From Gammaproteobacteria bacterium (GTDB lineage Bacteria; Pseudomonadota; Gammaproteobacteria; Thiohalomonadales; Thiohalomonadaceae), in NCBI GenBank assembly GCA_003252455.1, contig QKED01000016.1, forward strand, positions 1-33,784: DNA of 33,784 nucleotides, in the 5' to 3' direction. How positions within the stretch are numbered: position 1 is the stretch's first letter; each line of letters begins with the position of its first letter. The notes beneath the pieces were generated by a model. It was not told where the DNA came from, ran no database searches, and worked only from the letters and a program-made list of their open reading frames with translations. A program made the position numbers and the translations under genes. Below, piece by piece: positions 24,953 to 33,484 of this stretch.

Positions 24953-27010
24953 TTACTCGGGGAGTTTGAAGCCCGCGACCGACTTCTTCATGTCGTTGGC
25001 CAGTTGGGCCAAGTTGGCAATAGCGGTTGCGGTTTCGTTGGTACCGGCTGAGGTCTGGGTCGTAATCTCCTGAATCACGTTCATGGTATCGGAGATGTTA
25101 CTGGCCGCAGAGGCCTGCTGACGGGTAGCGCTGGAGATGTTCTGTACCAGGTCGGAGAGCTGGTTGGCCACCGACTCGATCTCCTCCAGGGCGTGACCGG
25201 CGTCCTCGGCGAGGGCCGCACCCGCGACCACACCCGCGGTACTCTCTTCCATGGAGATCACGGCCTCGTTGGTGTCGGTCTGAATGGTCTTCACCAGGGC
25301 CTCAATCTGCTTGGTTGCACCAGCGGAACGCTCTGCGAGTCGCTGCACCTCATCGGCCACCACGGCGAAGCCGCGGCCTGCCTCACCGGCCATAGCGGCC
25401 TGGATGGCGGCGTTCAGTGCCAGAATGTTGGTCTGCTCGGCAATGTCGTTAATCAGCTCCACGATGTCACCGATCTCCTGAGAGGATTCGCCCAGACGTT
25501 TGATACGCTTGGAGGTCTCCTGGATGTGGTCGCGGATGGAGTCCATGCCGGTGATGGTACGACGCACCACGTCGGCACCCTTGTTGGCGATGGTCACCGA
25601 GCGCTGTGCTTCGTTGGAGAGCTGGTCGGCGTTCTTGGACACACCCTCAATGGAGATGGCCATTTCGTTCACAGCGGTGGAGGCCGATGCGATCTGCTGC
25701 GCCTGATGGTCGGATGCCTCGGCGAGGTGGGTTGCTGTAGCCTGGGATTGCTGGGCTGCAGCCGATACCTGACCAGCGATCTCGTTAATGGACTTTACCA
25801 GGGTACGCAGTGCGTCGATGGCGTAGTTCATAGAGTCGGCAATGGCACCGGTCACGTCCTCGGTTACGGTGACGTTCACGGTGAGGTCACCATCGGCCAG
25901 ATCGCCCATTTCGTCGAGCAGTCGCATAATGGCCTGCTGGTTACGACGGTTCTGCTCGTCGATGCTCTTGCGCTGTACTTCCGACTCGGAGATTCGACGG
26001 CGAGCGTCCACACGGATGAGGTAGGCCAGCATGATGAGGAGAACAACCACGAGACCGGCCAGACCCCAGCCGAGCAACTCACTCAAGCGACGGGTATCGG
26101 CGTAGCCCTGGTAGGCGGCTTCGAGGGTAGAGAGCTTGTCGGTCAGGCCGTCACTGTTGGAAAGCACCTGACTCACGGCCTCGGAGATCTGGAACATTTC
26201 GGGGGAGAGTTCGAGAATCGCGCTCACCTGCTCGCCCACCTCGCTGAACAGGTCGCTCACCTCTTCGAGCTTCTCGCGCACCTCGGGGCTCTTCACCTTG
26301 GCGATGTTGAGGTGCTCGTTACCGTTGAGCATCCCGTCGATCACACGACCGAAGAGTGCGGCATCACGACCGAAGCGGTCGGCGGCCGTCACCACACCTT
26401 CGTCGCCTTCGAGTACGCGGTTGGCGTTGTTCACGATGCGCTGGGAGAGCATCAGCTGGCGGCTGGCGATGTAGACCTGATCGGGTGCGGCGTTCTTCTG
26501 TGCCAGCAGGGTGGCCACCTCGTCGGACATGGCCAACTGGCGCGCGGCGCGCTCGTTGATGAACTGCACGATCTCGCGGATAGAGGTCACCACCGATTGA
26601 CGGCTGAGGATCACATCGACGTGCTTGTTGTACTTCTTCCACGCCTCGGTGACCTCGCCCATCACCTCACTCACCTCGGCGGGAGAGGCAGGCATGCCAG
26701 TCTCTGCATTTCCACTCTCGAGCCTCGACAGTGATTGAGAGAACTGGTCGCGGTAGCGGCGTAGCAGCTGGAAGTTCTCTGTCTCGCCCTGGGTCGCCTG
26801 ACCGGCGTAGGTCGGCATACGTTGTGAAAGCACCCGCAATTCGCCCAGGGTGGTGAGGTACTCCTTATCGTGCTGTGCGGCCACGAACACGTAGTAGAAG
26901 ACTATACCCATCCCGATCACGGAAACGATCAGCAGCGTAAAGATCAGGGCGAAGACGCCTTTTCCTCCCCCTGACCCGGCTGAAGCTTTCTTTTTGAAGG
27001 GTGCTTTCAT
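24953..27010 (-). CDS. pilJ: Methyl-accepting chemotaxis protein PilJ
   Basis: Inner-membrane receptor of the Pil-Chp pathway, 685 residues. The first transmembrane helix is about 20-43. A long helical periplasmic region (about 45-305, PilJ-type sensor repeats) follows, then the second helix at about 310-332 ([17 protein letters not shown]). HAMP-like sequence (about 335-390) and a cytoplasmic signalling domain complete it, with the conserved tip [18 protein letters not shown] near 548. The C-terminus ends GFKLPE with no NWETF-type CheR tether. TTAGGAG precedes the ATG. In P. aeruginosa PilJ senses pilin and surface contact; the same role is inferred here. It lies 111 bp after pilI, with no clear terminator in that gap. 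Confidence 0.95.
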   Translation of the reverse strand: MKAPFKKKASAGSGGGKGVFALIFTLLIVSVIGMGIVFYYVFVAAQHDKEYLTTLGELRVLSQRMPTYAGQATQGETENFQLLRRYRDQFSQSLSRLESGNAETGMPASPAEVSEVMGEVTEAWKKYNKHVDVILSRQSVVTSIREIVQFINERAARQLAMSDEVATLLAQKNAAPDQVYIASRQLMLSQRIVNNANRVLEGDEGVVTAADRFGRDAALFGRVIDGMLNGNEHLNIAKVKSPEVREKLEEVSDLFSEVGEQVSAILELSPEMFQISEAVSQVLSNSDGLTDKLSTLEAAYQGYADTRRLSELLGWGLAGLVVVLLIMLAYLIRVDARRRISESEVQRKSIDEQNRRNQQAIMRLLDEMGDLADGDLTVNVTVTEDVTGAIADSMNYAIDALRTLVKSINEIAGQVSAAAQQSQATATHLAEASDHQAQQIASASTAVNEMAISIEGVSKNADQLSNEAQRSVTIANKGADVVRRTITGMDSIRDHIQETSKRIKRLGESSQEIGDIVELINDIAEQTNILALNAAIQAAMAGEAGRGFAVVADEVQRLAERSAGATKQIEALVKTIQTDTNEAVISMEESTAGVVAGAALAEDAGHALEEIESVANQLSDLVQNISSATRQQASAASNISDTMNVIQEITTQTSAGTNETATAIANLAQLANDMKKSVAGFKLPE

Positions 27011-27121
27011 CTCTCCGGCTCCTAAGTGTCTAAGTCCCCGAGCAGCCTACCCGAGGACTAGTTTTGGCATTCTCACTCCGCGCCCTGCCCTGCTGGGCCG
27101 GTAGCGCCAATCCGGTGTCGA

Positions 27122-27661
27122 CTAGGCCGCCACCTGCATAAACTCCGCATTTTCGACCAGTGAGAGCATGCTGAACACGCCCCACAGGCCACTCTCCTCA
27201 CGGTAGGTCCCGGCGAGGAAGCTCGACAACCGCTCCCCCAGCTCGTGCTCCTCGCGGGTCGCCTCCTCTTCGGTGAAGTGGCGCAGGCCCAACACCTCGT
27301 CGACCAATACACCGGCGGTGACCCCGGCGTTCTGCATCACCAGCACGCGCTCGTTGCGGCCTAGGCGAACATTATCGCCAAATAGAAAACCGCGCAGGTC
27401 GAGCACGGTGAGCAGGTTGCCACGGATATTGGCGATCCCCTTGACCCACGGCTTGGTACCCGGGACGCGGGTCAACTCGGGGTAGGGGAGGATCTCGTGT
27501 ACATCACCGAGGGCCGAGACCAACTTGTGCTGACCGACGCGAAAACCGATACCGTCCCACGTGCGCTTCACCTCGATCTGCTTGGGCAGACCGCGCGCAG
27601 TCGCCTTACAGCGCTGCTCGTACTCGCGCAGGAGCAGTATCGGTTCTAGGTCTTGGCGCAT
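27122..27661 (-). CDS. pilI: CheW-like adaptor PilI
   Basis: CheW-domain scaffold linking PilJ to ChpA, 179 residues. The CheW pattern is clear: IGFRVGQHKLVSALGDVHEIL, then PWVKGIANIRGNLLTVLDL (the usual 'G..N.RG...PV.DL' segment) and ERVLVMQNAGVTAGVLVDEV. Length and order (pilH upstream, pilJ downstream) match P. aeruginosa PilI. It lies 25 bp after pilH. ATG 27661 has GGGGGAGAGG a few bases upstream. Confidence 0.93.
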   Translation of the reverse strand: MRQDLEPILLLREYEQRCKATARGLPKQIEVKRTWDGIGFRVGQHKLVSALGDVHEILPYPELTRVPGTKPWVKGIANIRGNLLTVLDLRGFLFGDNVRLGRNERVLVMQNAGVTAGVLVDEVLGLRHFTEEEATREEHELGERLSSFLAGTYREESGLWGVFSMLSLVENAEFMQVAA

Positions 27662-27686
27662 CGCTGAGCCTCTCCCCCTGGTTGGA

Positions 27687-28052
27687 TTAGCCGGCCAGTA
27701 CGGCGTTGATCTTGTCGATCAGCTCATTCTCCGCCACCGGCTTGGTGACATAGTCCTTGGCACCCTGGCGCAGACCCCAGACGCGGTCGGTCTCTTGGTC
27801 CTTGGTGGTGACAATGATGATGGGAATGGAGCCGGTTACAGGGTCTTTGGAGAGGGTGCGGGTGGCCTGGAAACCGTTGATGCCGGGCATCACCACATCC
27901 ATCAGGATGAGGTTAGGCTTGATCTCCTTGGCGCGTTCGATGCCCTCTTCGCCGTTGGAGGCGACAGAGACGCTGTGTCCGTTTTTTTCCAGGATGCTGG
28001 TGAGGACGTGTACCTCGGTGGGTGAGTCGTCCACGATGAGAATTTGGGCCAT
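27687..28052 (-). CDS. pilH: Response regulator PilH
   Basis: Single-domain CheY-like receiver of the Pil-Chp pathway, 121 residues. Acid pocket D8-D9, phosphoacceptor D52 (LILMDVVMPG), and the Thr/Lys switch (IIVTTKDQET, KDYVTKP) are all present. The wording is very close to what I recall of P. aeruginosa PilH, including the C-terminus INAVLAG. In that species PilH acts as a phosphate sink and retraction-side regulator. The ATG at 28052 has AGGAG seven bases before; the frame extends upstream to 28106 without similarity. A small GGGG-TGAA-CCCC hairpin (28089-28100) lies in the pilG-pilH gap. Confidence 0.95.
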   Translation of the reverse strand: MAQILIVDDSPTEVHVLTSILEKNGHSVSVASNGEEGIERAKEIKPNLILMDVVMPGINGFQATRTLSKDPVTGSIPIIIVTTKDQETDRVWGLRQGAKDYVTKPVAENELIDKINAVLAG

Positions 28053-28145
28053 GGTGTTGCTCCTATCGGGCTTCGGCGTCCGACCCGCGGGGTGAACCCC
28101 CTGCATTCACACCGGACGGGAGGGAGGTTGAGCCCGCGAATGTGT

Positions 28146-28544
28146 TCAGTTCTTCAGCACGTGCTGCTTGATCGCCCCAAGTAGCTCATCCTTGGTAAAA
28201 GGCTTGGTCAGGTACTGCTCCGAGCCGACGATGCGACCGCGTGCGCGGTCGAATAGACCGTCCTTACTGGAGAGCATGATGACAGGGGTATCCTTGACCT
28301 TTTGATTATGCTTGATCAATGCACAGGTCTGATAGCCGTCGAGGCGCGGCATCATGATATCGACGAAGATGATGTCCGGCTTGTGATCGGCGATCTTGGC
28401 CAACGCCTCGAAGCCATCCACGGCGGTAATCACCTCGCACCCCTCTTTTTTGAGCAACGTCTCGGCGGTGCGGCGGATCGTTTTACTATCGTCGATCACC
28501 ATCACCTTGAGGCCATTGAGCGAATTTTGCGTTTCGTTTGTCAC
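28146..28544 (-). CDS. pilG: Response regulator PilG
   Basis: CheY-like receiver, 132 residues, first gene of the Pil-Chp run. Acid pocket D18-D19 (VIDDSKTIRR), phosphoacceptor D62 (IIFVDIMMPR), and switch residues in MLSSKDG and YLTKPF are present. In P. aeruginosa PilG promotes pilus extension and cAMP synthesis through CyaB. The start is a GTG at 28544 with GAGGGAG just upstream. The promoter must lie in the 348-bp gap shared with divergent gshA. Confidence 0.94.
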   Translation of the reverse strand: MTNETQNSLNGLKVMVIDDSKTIRRTAETLLKKEGCEVITAVDGFEALAKIADHKPDIIFVDIMMPRLDGYQTCALIKHNQKVKDTPVIMLSSKDGLFDRARGRIVGSEQYLTKPFTKDELLGAIKQHVLKN

Positions 28545-28892
28545 TGCTCCCTCAACTCTCTCAGGTCGGCATGCCGTGGAGGCAGGATGTGTATCCCGAG
28601 CATATAGGACCCATATGCCCTAATGCCCTTCTTGTATCACACAATCTAGCGCGGATCCATCATACCGTTCAGTGATTTGCATCGGAATGCTCACCTTGGT
28701 TCTAATCCGTGACCCAGACACCACACCCGACGTAAAGGTAAGGTGTGCGGCGGGTCGCCGCGCCGCTGGATAATTTATCCGAACATAGACATTGTTTATA
28801 CTAGACGTCCATCCTACACCCCCAAGGCGCGCAGACGGACGCTGCTATCAGAGCCCACTTTTCCGCGCTTGGCAAGTACAGCACCCAATTCC
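28545..28892. promoter_or_regulatory. Divergent pilG / gshA control region (348 bp)
   Basis: No gene is seen here. For gshA, TATACT (28797-28802) is a reasonable -10, about 90 bp before the start, with a poor -35 (TTTATC, 28774-28779). Two inverted repeats stand out: GGATA-n3-TATCC (28768-28780), overlapping that -35, and GCATAT (28600-28605) with ATATGC (28613-28618) across seven bases, in the pilG leader. Both are candidate operators or leader hairpins by inference only. No confident pilG promoter is recognised. Confidence 0.4.
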
Positions 28893-30209
28893 ATGAGCCA
28901 ATCAATCCATACGGTTCCGCATCTCACCCTCGCCCCTACCGGCCCCCTCCTGCTGGTCGAGAGCCACTTACTGGCCCACCAGCCGCAGATCGAGGCCTGG
29001 TTCCGCGACCAGTGGCAGCAGACCCCGGCCCCCTTCTACACCTCGGTGGACCTGCGTAACGCCGGCTTCAAGGTGGCACCTGTCGACACGAACCTCTTCC
29101 CCGCCGGGTTCAACAACCTCAACACCGCCTTCGAACCGCTCTGTGTACAGGCGATCCAGTCGGCCATGGAGCGTATCCACCCCAGCGCCCGCCGCCTGTT
29201 GCTGATCCCCGAGAACCACACCCGTAACCTCTTCTATCTGGAGAGCCTCACCAGCCTCTACGACTTCATCCTCAAGGCCGGTTACGAGGTGCGCATCGGC
29301 TCGCTCCTGCCCGATCTCGACGGCCCCACCACCTTCGACCTCCCCTCTGGGCGCCAACTGCTCATCGAACCGCTGGTGCGCGAAGGCGATAAGGTGGGAG
29401 TCGGCGACTTCTTCCCCTGCGTGGTGTTGCTCAACAACGACCTCTCCGGCGGTCGCCCACCGATCCTAGAGGGGCTCAAGCAGCCGCTGCTGCCGCCGCT
29501 GGAACTGGGCTGGTCGAACCGCATCAAATCGGCCCACTTCACCCATTACCGACGCGTCGCCGAGGAGTTCTCGAAGCTGGTGGAGATCGACCCCTGGCTC
29601 ATCGACCCCCTCTTTCGTAACTGTGGCGAGATCGACTTCATGAAGCGCGACGGCGAGGAGTGCGTAGCGCACAACGTCGAGATGCTGCTTGGCGAGATCC
29701 GCCGCAAATACGCCGAGTACAAGATCGATAAAGAGCCCTATGTGGTGATCAAGGCCGAATCCGGCACCTACGGCATGGGCATCATGACCGTGCAGAGTGC
29801 CGACGAGGTACACGAACTCAACCGCAAACAGCGCACCCGCATGTCCAAGACCAAAGAGGGACAGACGGTGAGCAAGGTGATCCTGCAAGAGGGGGTCTAC
29901 ACCTTCGAGAGCTGGGGCAGCGCCGAGGCGGTGGCCGAACCGGTGGTCTACATGATCGACCACTTCGTGGTCGGCGGCTTCTACCGCGTGCACACCGAGC
30001 GAGGGGTCAACGAGAACCTCAATGCCCCCGGCATGCACTTCGAACCCCTCGCCTTCGCCGAGTCGTGCAACACCCCCGACTCCAAGGCCGAGCCCGACGC
30101 CTGCAACAACCGCTTCTACGCCTACGGCGTCATCGCGCGCCTGGCCATGCTCGCCGCCGCCCGCGAGGTGGCCGAGCACGCCGACAGCGAGGGGTGCGCC
30201 GAAGTATGA
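28893..30209 (+). CDS. gshA: Glutamate-cysteine ligase, Acidithiobacillus type
   Basis: Makes gamma-glutamylcysteine, the first step of glutathione synthesis. The 438-residue product resembles the distinct third gshA family named after Acidithiobacillus (Thiobacillus) ferrooxidans. It is not the E. coli GshA type nor the plant/alphaproteobacterial type. IKAESGTYGMGIM (about 286-298) is a likely ATP-grasp-like nucleotide loop, and NAPGMHFEPLAF is conserved late in the protein. No ribosome-binding site is evident before the ATG at 28893. The frame runs upstream to 28743, but that part looks non-coding. Its stop overlaps the gshB start (ATGA at 30206-30209), so both glutathione enzymes are translated together. 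Confidence 0.88.
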   Translation: MSQSIHTVPHLTLAPTGPLLLVESHLLAHQPQIEAWFRDQWQQTPAPFYTSVDLRNAGFKVAPVDTNLFPAGFNNLNTAFEPLCVQAIQSAMERIHPSARRLLLIPENHTRNLFYLESLTSLYDFILKAGYEVRIGSLLPDLDGPTTFDLPSGRQLLIEPLVREGDKVGVGDFFPCVVLLNNDLSGGRPPILEGLKQPLLPPLELGWSNRIKSAHFTHYRRVAEEFSKLVEIDPWLIDPLFRNCGEIDFMKRDGEECVAHNVEMLLGEIRRKYAEYKIDKEPYVVIKAESGTYGMGIMTVQSADEVHELNRKQRTRMSKTKEGQTVSKVILQEGVYTFESWGSAEAVAEPVVYMIDHFVVGGFYRVHTERGVNENLNAPGMHFEPLAFAESCNTPDSKAEPDACNNRFYAYGVIARLAMLAAAREVAEHADSEGCAEV

Positions 30210-31162
30210 GCCGCCGTCTCGCCATCCTCATGGACCCTATCGGCACCATCCACTACAAAAAGGACTCCAGCCTGGCCATGCTCTGGGCCGCCGCCGCCCG
30301 CGGCTGGACCCTCTATTACCTGGAGCAGGCCGACCTGGAGCTGCGCGACAGCGTCGCCTACGCGCGCCTGAGTCCCCTGCAGGTGTTCCACGACGCCGAA
30401 CACTGGTACGCCCTCGGTGAACCCGAGTGGCGCCCACTGCACGAGATGGACGTGGTGCTGATGCGCAAGGACCCACCGTTCGACATGGGCTACATCTACA
30501 CCACCTACCTGCTCGAACAGGCCGAACGTGCCGGTACCCTGGTAGTCAACCGCCCCGCCAGCCTGCGCGACTTCAACGAAAAGCTCGCCACCGCCCACTT
30601 CCCTGAGCTCTGCGTCCCCAGCCTGGTGAGTCGCGACAAGGCCGACCTGCGCGCCTTCGTCAAACGCCACCCCGCCACGATCCTCAAACCCCTCGATGGC
30701 ATGGGCGGCGCCTCCATCTTCAAGCTCACCCCCGACGACCCCAACACCAGCGTGGTGATCGAGACCCTTACCCACCAGGGGCGCGAATGGGTCATGGCAC
30801 AACGCTTCATCCCCGAGATCAGCGCGGGTGACAAACGCATCCTGCTCATCGACGGTGTGCCGGTCCCCTACGCCCTGGCACGCATCCCCGCCGAGGGCGA
30901 GGTGCGCGGCAATCTGGCGGCTGGCGGGCGTGGCGAGGGTATACCGCTGAGCCCGCGCGACTACGCCATCTGTGCCCGTCTCGGCGACGAGCTGCGTGCC
31001 CGTGGGCTCATCTTCGTCGGGATCGACGTCATCGGCGACTATCTCACCGAGATCAACGTCACCAGCCCCACCTGTATCCGCGAACTCGACGCCCAATTCG
31101 GCCTCGACATCGCCGGCGACCTGATGGCGGCCATCGAACGCCGTCTGGAGCAGGCCGCCTGA
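30206..31162 (+). CDS. gshB: Glutathione synthetase
   Basis: ATP-grasp ligase adding glycine to gamma-glutamylcysteine. The 318-residue length is typical. Family motifs are MDPIGTIHYKKDSS near the N-terminus, LMRKDPPFDMGYIY (about 85-98), LKPLDGMGGASIF (about 159-171, ATP lid), and NVTSPTCIRE (about 284-293, metal/ligand site). It starts inside the gshA stop codon and is followed two bases later by tonB. In P. aeruginosa gshB sits between pilG and tonB3 without gshA, so gshA next to it is the difference here. Confidence 0.97.
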   Translation: MSRRLAILMDPIGTIHYKKDSSLAMLWAAAARGWTLYYLEQADLELRDSVAYARLSPLQVFHDAEHWYALGEPEWRPLHEMDVVLMRKDPPFDMGYIYTTYLLEQAERAGTLVVNRPASLRDFNEKLATAHFPELCVPSLVSRDKADLRAFVKRHPATILKPLDGMGGASIFKLTPDDPNTSVVIETLTHQGREWVMAQRFIPEISAGDKRILLIDGVPVPYALARIPAEGEVRGNLAAGGRGEGIPLSPRDYAICARLGDELRARGLIFVGIDVIGDYLTEINVTSPTCIRELDAQFGLDIAGDLMAAIERRLEQAA

Positions 31163-31164
31163 GC

Positions 31165-31926
31165 ATGCCATCGGTGCCGCCCGCCGCCTCTTTGCGGCCC
31201 CTGCTGCTCGCCCTGCTCCTCACCCTGGCCCTGCACGCCTACCTCCTCTTCGGCCTGCAGGCCCCCACACCACGCCCCACAGTCGCCAGCACGCCGCTGC
31301 GCATCCACCTCAGCGCACCGTCCCCGGCCCAGAGCGCCCCCTCGCCCCCCCTCCCCGAGCCGCCCCCGGCCCCCCGGCCTGAGGCACCCACCCCGCTGAC
31401 CAAACCCAACCCTGTGGCCAGGCCCGCACAGCCAGCCAGGGCACACCCCACCCCGGCGCCGACGCCTACCGTGCCGTCCGCCGCCCCCGCCCTCCCCAGC
31501 GCTGGCGCGCTACTGCGTGCCAGCCGAGAGTTCGTGCGCGAGCTGCCGCGCGAGGAACTCCCCCAACCCACCATAGGCCCACGCGAGCGCATCATCCTGC
31601 CCGACGAGCGCGACTACCTCTATGCCGCCTACCTCGCCGCCTGGCAATCCAAGGTGGAGCGGGTCGGCAACCTCCACTACCCCCACGACCCCCAGGGTCA
31701 CCCCCTGAGCGGCGAACTGGTGGTCGACGTCGTGGTCGAGGCGGATGGCCAGGTCTCCGCCTTCCGTCTCATGCACCCGGCCAGCAGTGCGGCGCTGGAG
31801 ACAGGGGCACGCCGGATCATCGAGCTGGCCGGCCCCTTCCCCCCCTTCCCCGAGACCATGCGTGCCGAGGTGGACCGTCTGCACATCCTGCGCCGCTGGC
31901 AGTTCAACAACGCCCAGCTACGCTGA
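31165..31926 (+). CDS. TonB family protein (TonB3-like)
   Basis: 253-residue energy-transducing protein. An N-terminal membrane anchor (about 11-30) is followed by a Pro/Ala-rich periplasm-spanning stretch (about 35-110). The C-terminal TonB domain is about 165-250 (WQSKVERVGNLHYP; GELVVDVVVEADGQV; LHILRRWQF). TonB proteins couple the proton gradient via ExbB-ExbD to outer-membrane transport. No exbB, exbD or receptor gene is nearby. In P. aeruginosa the tonB at this position (tonB3) is reported to be needed for twitching and pilus assembly rather than iron uptake. The position beside pilG suggests the same here, as inference. Confidence 0.88.
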   Translation: MPSVPPAASLRPLLLALLLTLALHAYLLFGLQAPTPRPTVASTPLRIHLSAPSPAQSAPSPPLPEPPPAPRPEAPTPLTKPNPVARPAQPARAHPTPAPTPTVPSAAPALPSAGALLRASREFVRELPREELPQPTIGPRERIILPDERDYLYAAYLAAWQSKVERVGNLHYPHDPQGHPLSGELVVDVVVEADGQVSAFRLMHPASSAALETGARRIIELAGPFPPFPETMRAEVDRLHILRRWQFNNAQLR

Positions 31927-31963
31927 GGCTCCCTTGTCAGTCCGCCGCCCAAACCCGGATACT

Positions 31964-32533
31964 ATGCCCATGCAGACCCTGCCCAACCTCACCGACCACC
32001 TGCTGATCGCCATGCCGAGCCTGGCCGATCCCAACTTCTCGCGCACCGTCACCTACATCTGCGAGCACAACGAGCAGGGCGCGATGGGCGTGGTGATCAA
32101 CCGCCCGCTGGAGATCACCCTGGAGGAGATGTTCAGCCATCTGGAGATCGCAGCGAGCCCGGAGGTCGACCTGGCGCGGCATATCGGCTACGGCGGCCCG
32201 GTGCAGCCCGAGCACGGCTTCGTCCTGCACCGCCCACGCGGTGCCTGGGACTCCTCACTGCCCATCAGCGACGCGATCACCATCACCACCTCGCGCGACG
32301 TGCTACGCGCCATCGCCCACAACGAGGGGCCGAGCGACTACCTCATCGTCCTCGGCTACGCCGGGTGGGGCCCGGGCCAGTTGGAGCAGGAGATGAGCGA
32401 CAACGCCTGGCTCTACGGCCCGAGCGAACCACGCCTCCTCTTCGACCTGCCCGCCAGCGCGCGCTGGAATGCCGCCGCCGCCCTGCTCGGCATCGACCTC
32501 AACCTCCTCTCCACCGACGTAGGCCACGCGTGA
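31964..32533 (+). CDS. YqgE/AlgH family protein
   Basis: Conserved protein of unclear biochemical function, 189 residues, near the 187 of E. coli YqgE. Family signatures are FLIAMP-like LLIAMPSLADPNF (13-25), YICEHNEQGAMGVVINRPL, GGPVQPEHGFVLH, and LGYAGWGPGQLEQE with DNAWL. Known as AlgH in Pseudomonas, where an alginate link was proposed. The start may be ATG 31964 or ATG 31970 two codons later. The stop overlaps ruvX (GTGA), and the yqgE-ruvX pairing is widely conserved. Confidence 0.93.
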   Translation: MPMQTLPNLTDHLLIAMPSLADPNFSRTVTYICEHNEQGAMGVVINRPLEITLEEMFSHLEIAASPEVDLARHIGYGGPVQPEHGFVLHRPRGAWDSSLPISDAITITTSRDVLRAIAHNEGPSDYLIVLGYAGWGPGQLEQEMSDNAWLYGPSEPRLLFDLPASARWNAAAALLGIDLNLLSTDVGHA

Positions 32534-32970
32534 ACCCAGCCCCACGCACCCTGCTCTGCTTCGACTTCGGGGCCAAGCGCATCGGCGTCGCCCTCGGCGA
32601 GGAGGTGACGCGCACCGCGCGCCCGCTCACCACCCTGGCCAACATCGGTGACTACGGCCCCGACTGGAACGCCATCGAAAAACTGGTGGCCAAGTGGGTC
32701 CCCGACGCCCTGGTGGTCGGCCTGCCGGTACACATGGACGGCACCGAGCACGCGATGACCGCCCGCGCCCGGCGCTTCGCCAACCGCCTACACGGGCGCT
32801 GTCAACTGCCGGTACACTTCGCCGACGAGCGCTACACCTCCGTCGCCGCCGAGCGCGAGCTGGCCTTCGAGGGGCACGACCCCAGAGACAAGGCCGCCAT
32901 CGACGCCCGCGCCGCCCGCCTCATCCTGGAGACCTGGCTCGCCCAGGCCGCCGCCAACCCGCAAGAGTGA
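32530..32970 (+). CDS. ruvX: Holliday-junction-resolvase-like protein RuvX/YqgF
   Basis: RNase H-fold nuclease of 146 residues, implicated in pre-16S rRNA 5' end maturation and proposed earlier as a Holliday junction resolvase. Visible motifs are FDFGAKRIGVALGE (catalytic Asp in the first strand), VVGLPVHMDGTEH, and FADERYTSVAAERE with D-A-R-A-A-R-L-I-L near the end, holding the other acidic residues. It starts at a GTG overlapping the yqgE stop. Four bases separate its stop from pyrR. Confidence 0.94.
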   Translation: MNPAPRTLLCFDFGAKRIGVALGEEVTRTARPLTTLANIGDYGPDWNAIEKLVAKWVPDALVVGLPVHMDGTEHAMTARARRFANRLHGRCQLPVHFADERYTSVAAERELAFEGHDPRDKAAIDARAARLILETWLAQAAANPQE

Positions 32971-32974
32971 CCCC

Positions 32975-33484
32975 ATGGCCACACCCGACCTCGACCCCCA
33001 ACAGCTGCTCGACACCCTCACCGAGCGCCTGCGCGCCGAACTGGCCGCGCGTGGTATCGACCAGTTTCAGATGATCGGCATCCACCGTGGCGGCGTCTGG
33101 GTCGCCCGCGCCCTGGCCGAGCGCCTCGGTCGCGCCGACGCCCCCATGGGTAGCCTCAATATCAGTTTCTATCGTGACGACTTCTCACGCATCGGCATGC
33201 ACCCGGAGGTAAACCCCTCCGACCTGCCGTTCGAGGTCGAAGACCAGCACATCGTGCTGGTGGACGACGTGCTGCAGAGCGGGCGCACCATCCGCGCCGC
33301 GCTCAACGAGATCTTCGACTTCGGCCGCCCCGCCAGCGTGCTACTCGCCATCCTGGTCGAACGCGGCGGGCGCGAGCTGCCGATCCACGCCGACGTGGTC
33401 GGCGCCCATGTCGAACTGGCCGCCAACGAGCAGATCAAGCTCAGCGGCCCCGATCCCCTCAAGCTGACGGTCATCGCCCCATGA
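32975..33484 (+). CDS. pyrR: PyrR bifunctional regulator / uracil phosphoribosyltransferase
   Basis: 169-residue PRTase-fold protein of the PyrR family. The PRPP loop [17 protein letters not shown] (about 94-110) and the N-terminal [10 protein letters not shown] (substrate region) are typical. In Bacillus PyrR binds pyr mRNA and controls attenuation. In Pseudomonas-type operons it sits directly before pyrB. Here its stop overlaps the pyrB start (ATGA at 33481-33484), leaving no space for a leader between them, so any RNA control would have to act further upstream. No PyrR-binding leader is seen just upstream of pyrR. Confidence 0.93.
   Translation: MATPDLDPQQLLDTLTERLRAELAARGIDQFQMIGIHRGGVWVARALAERLGRADAPMGSLNISFYRDDFSRIGMHPEVNPSDLPFEVEDQHIVLVDDVLQSGRTIRAALNEIFDFGRPASVLLAILVERGGRELPIHADVVGAHVELAANEQIKLSGPDPLKLTVIAP

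Noticed and set aside
25193-26734. 513-residue plus-strand frame opposite pilJ
   Set aside because: Repetitive Gly/His/Leu composition from the complement of a helical, Ala/Glu-rich receptor; not a gene.
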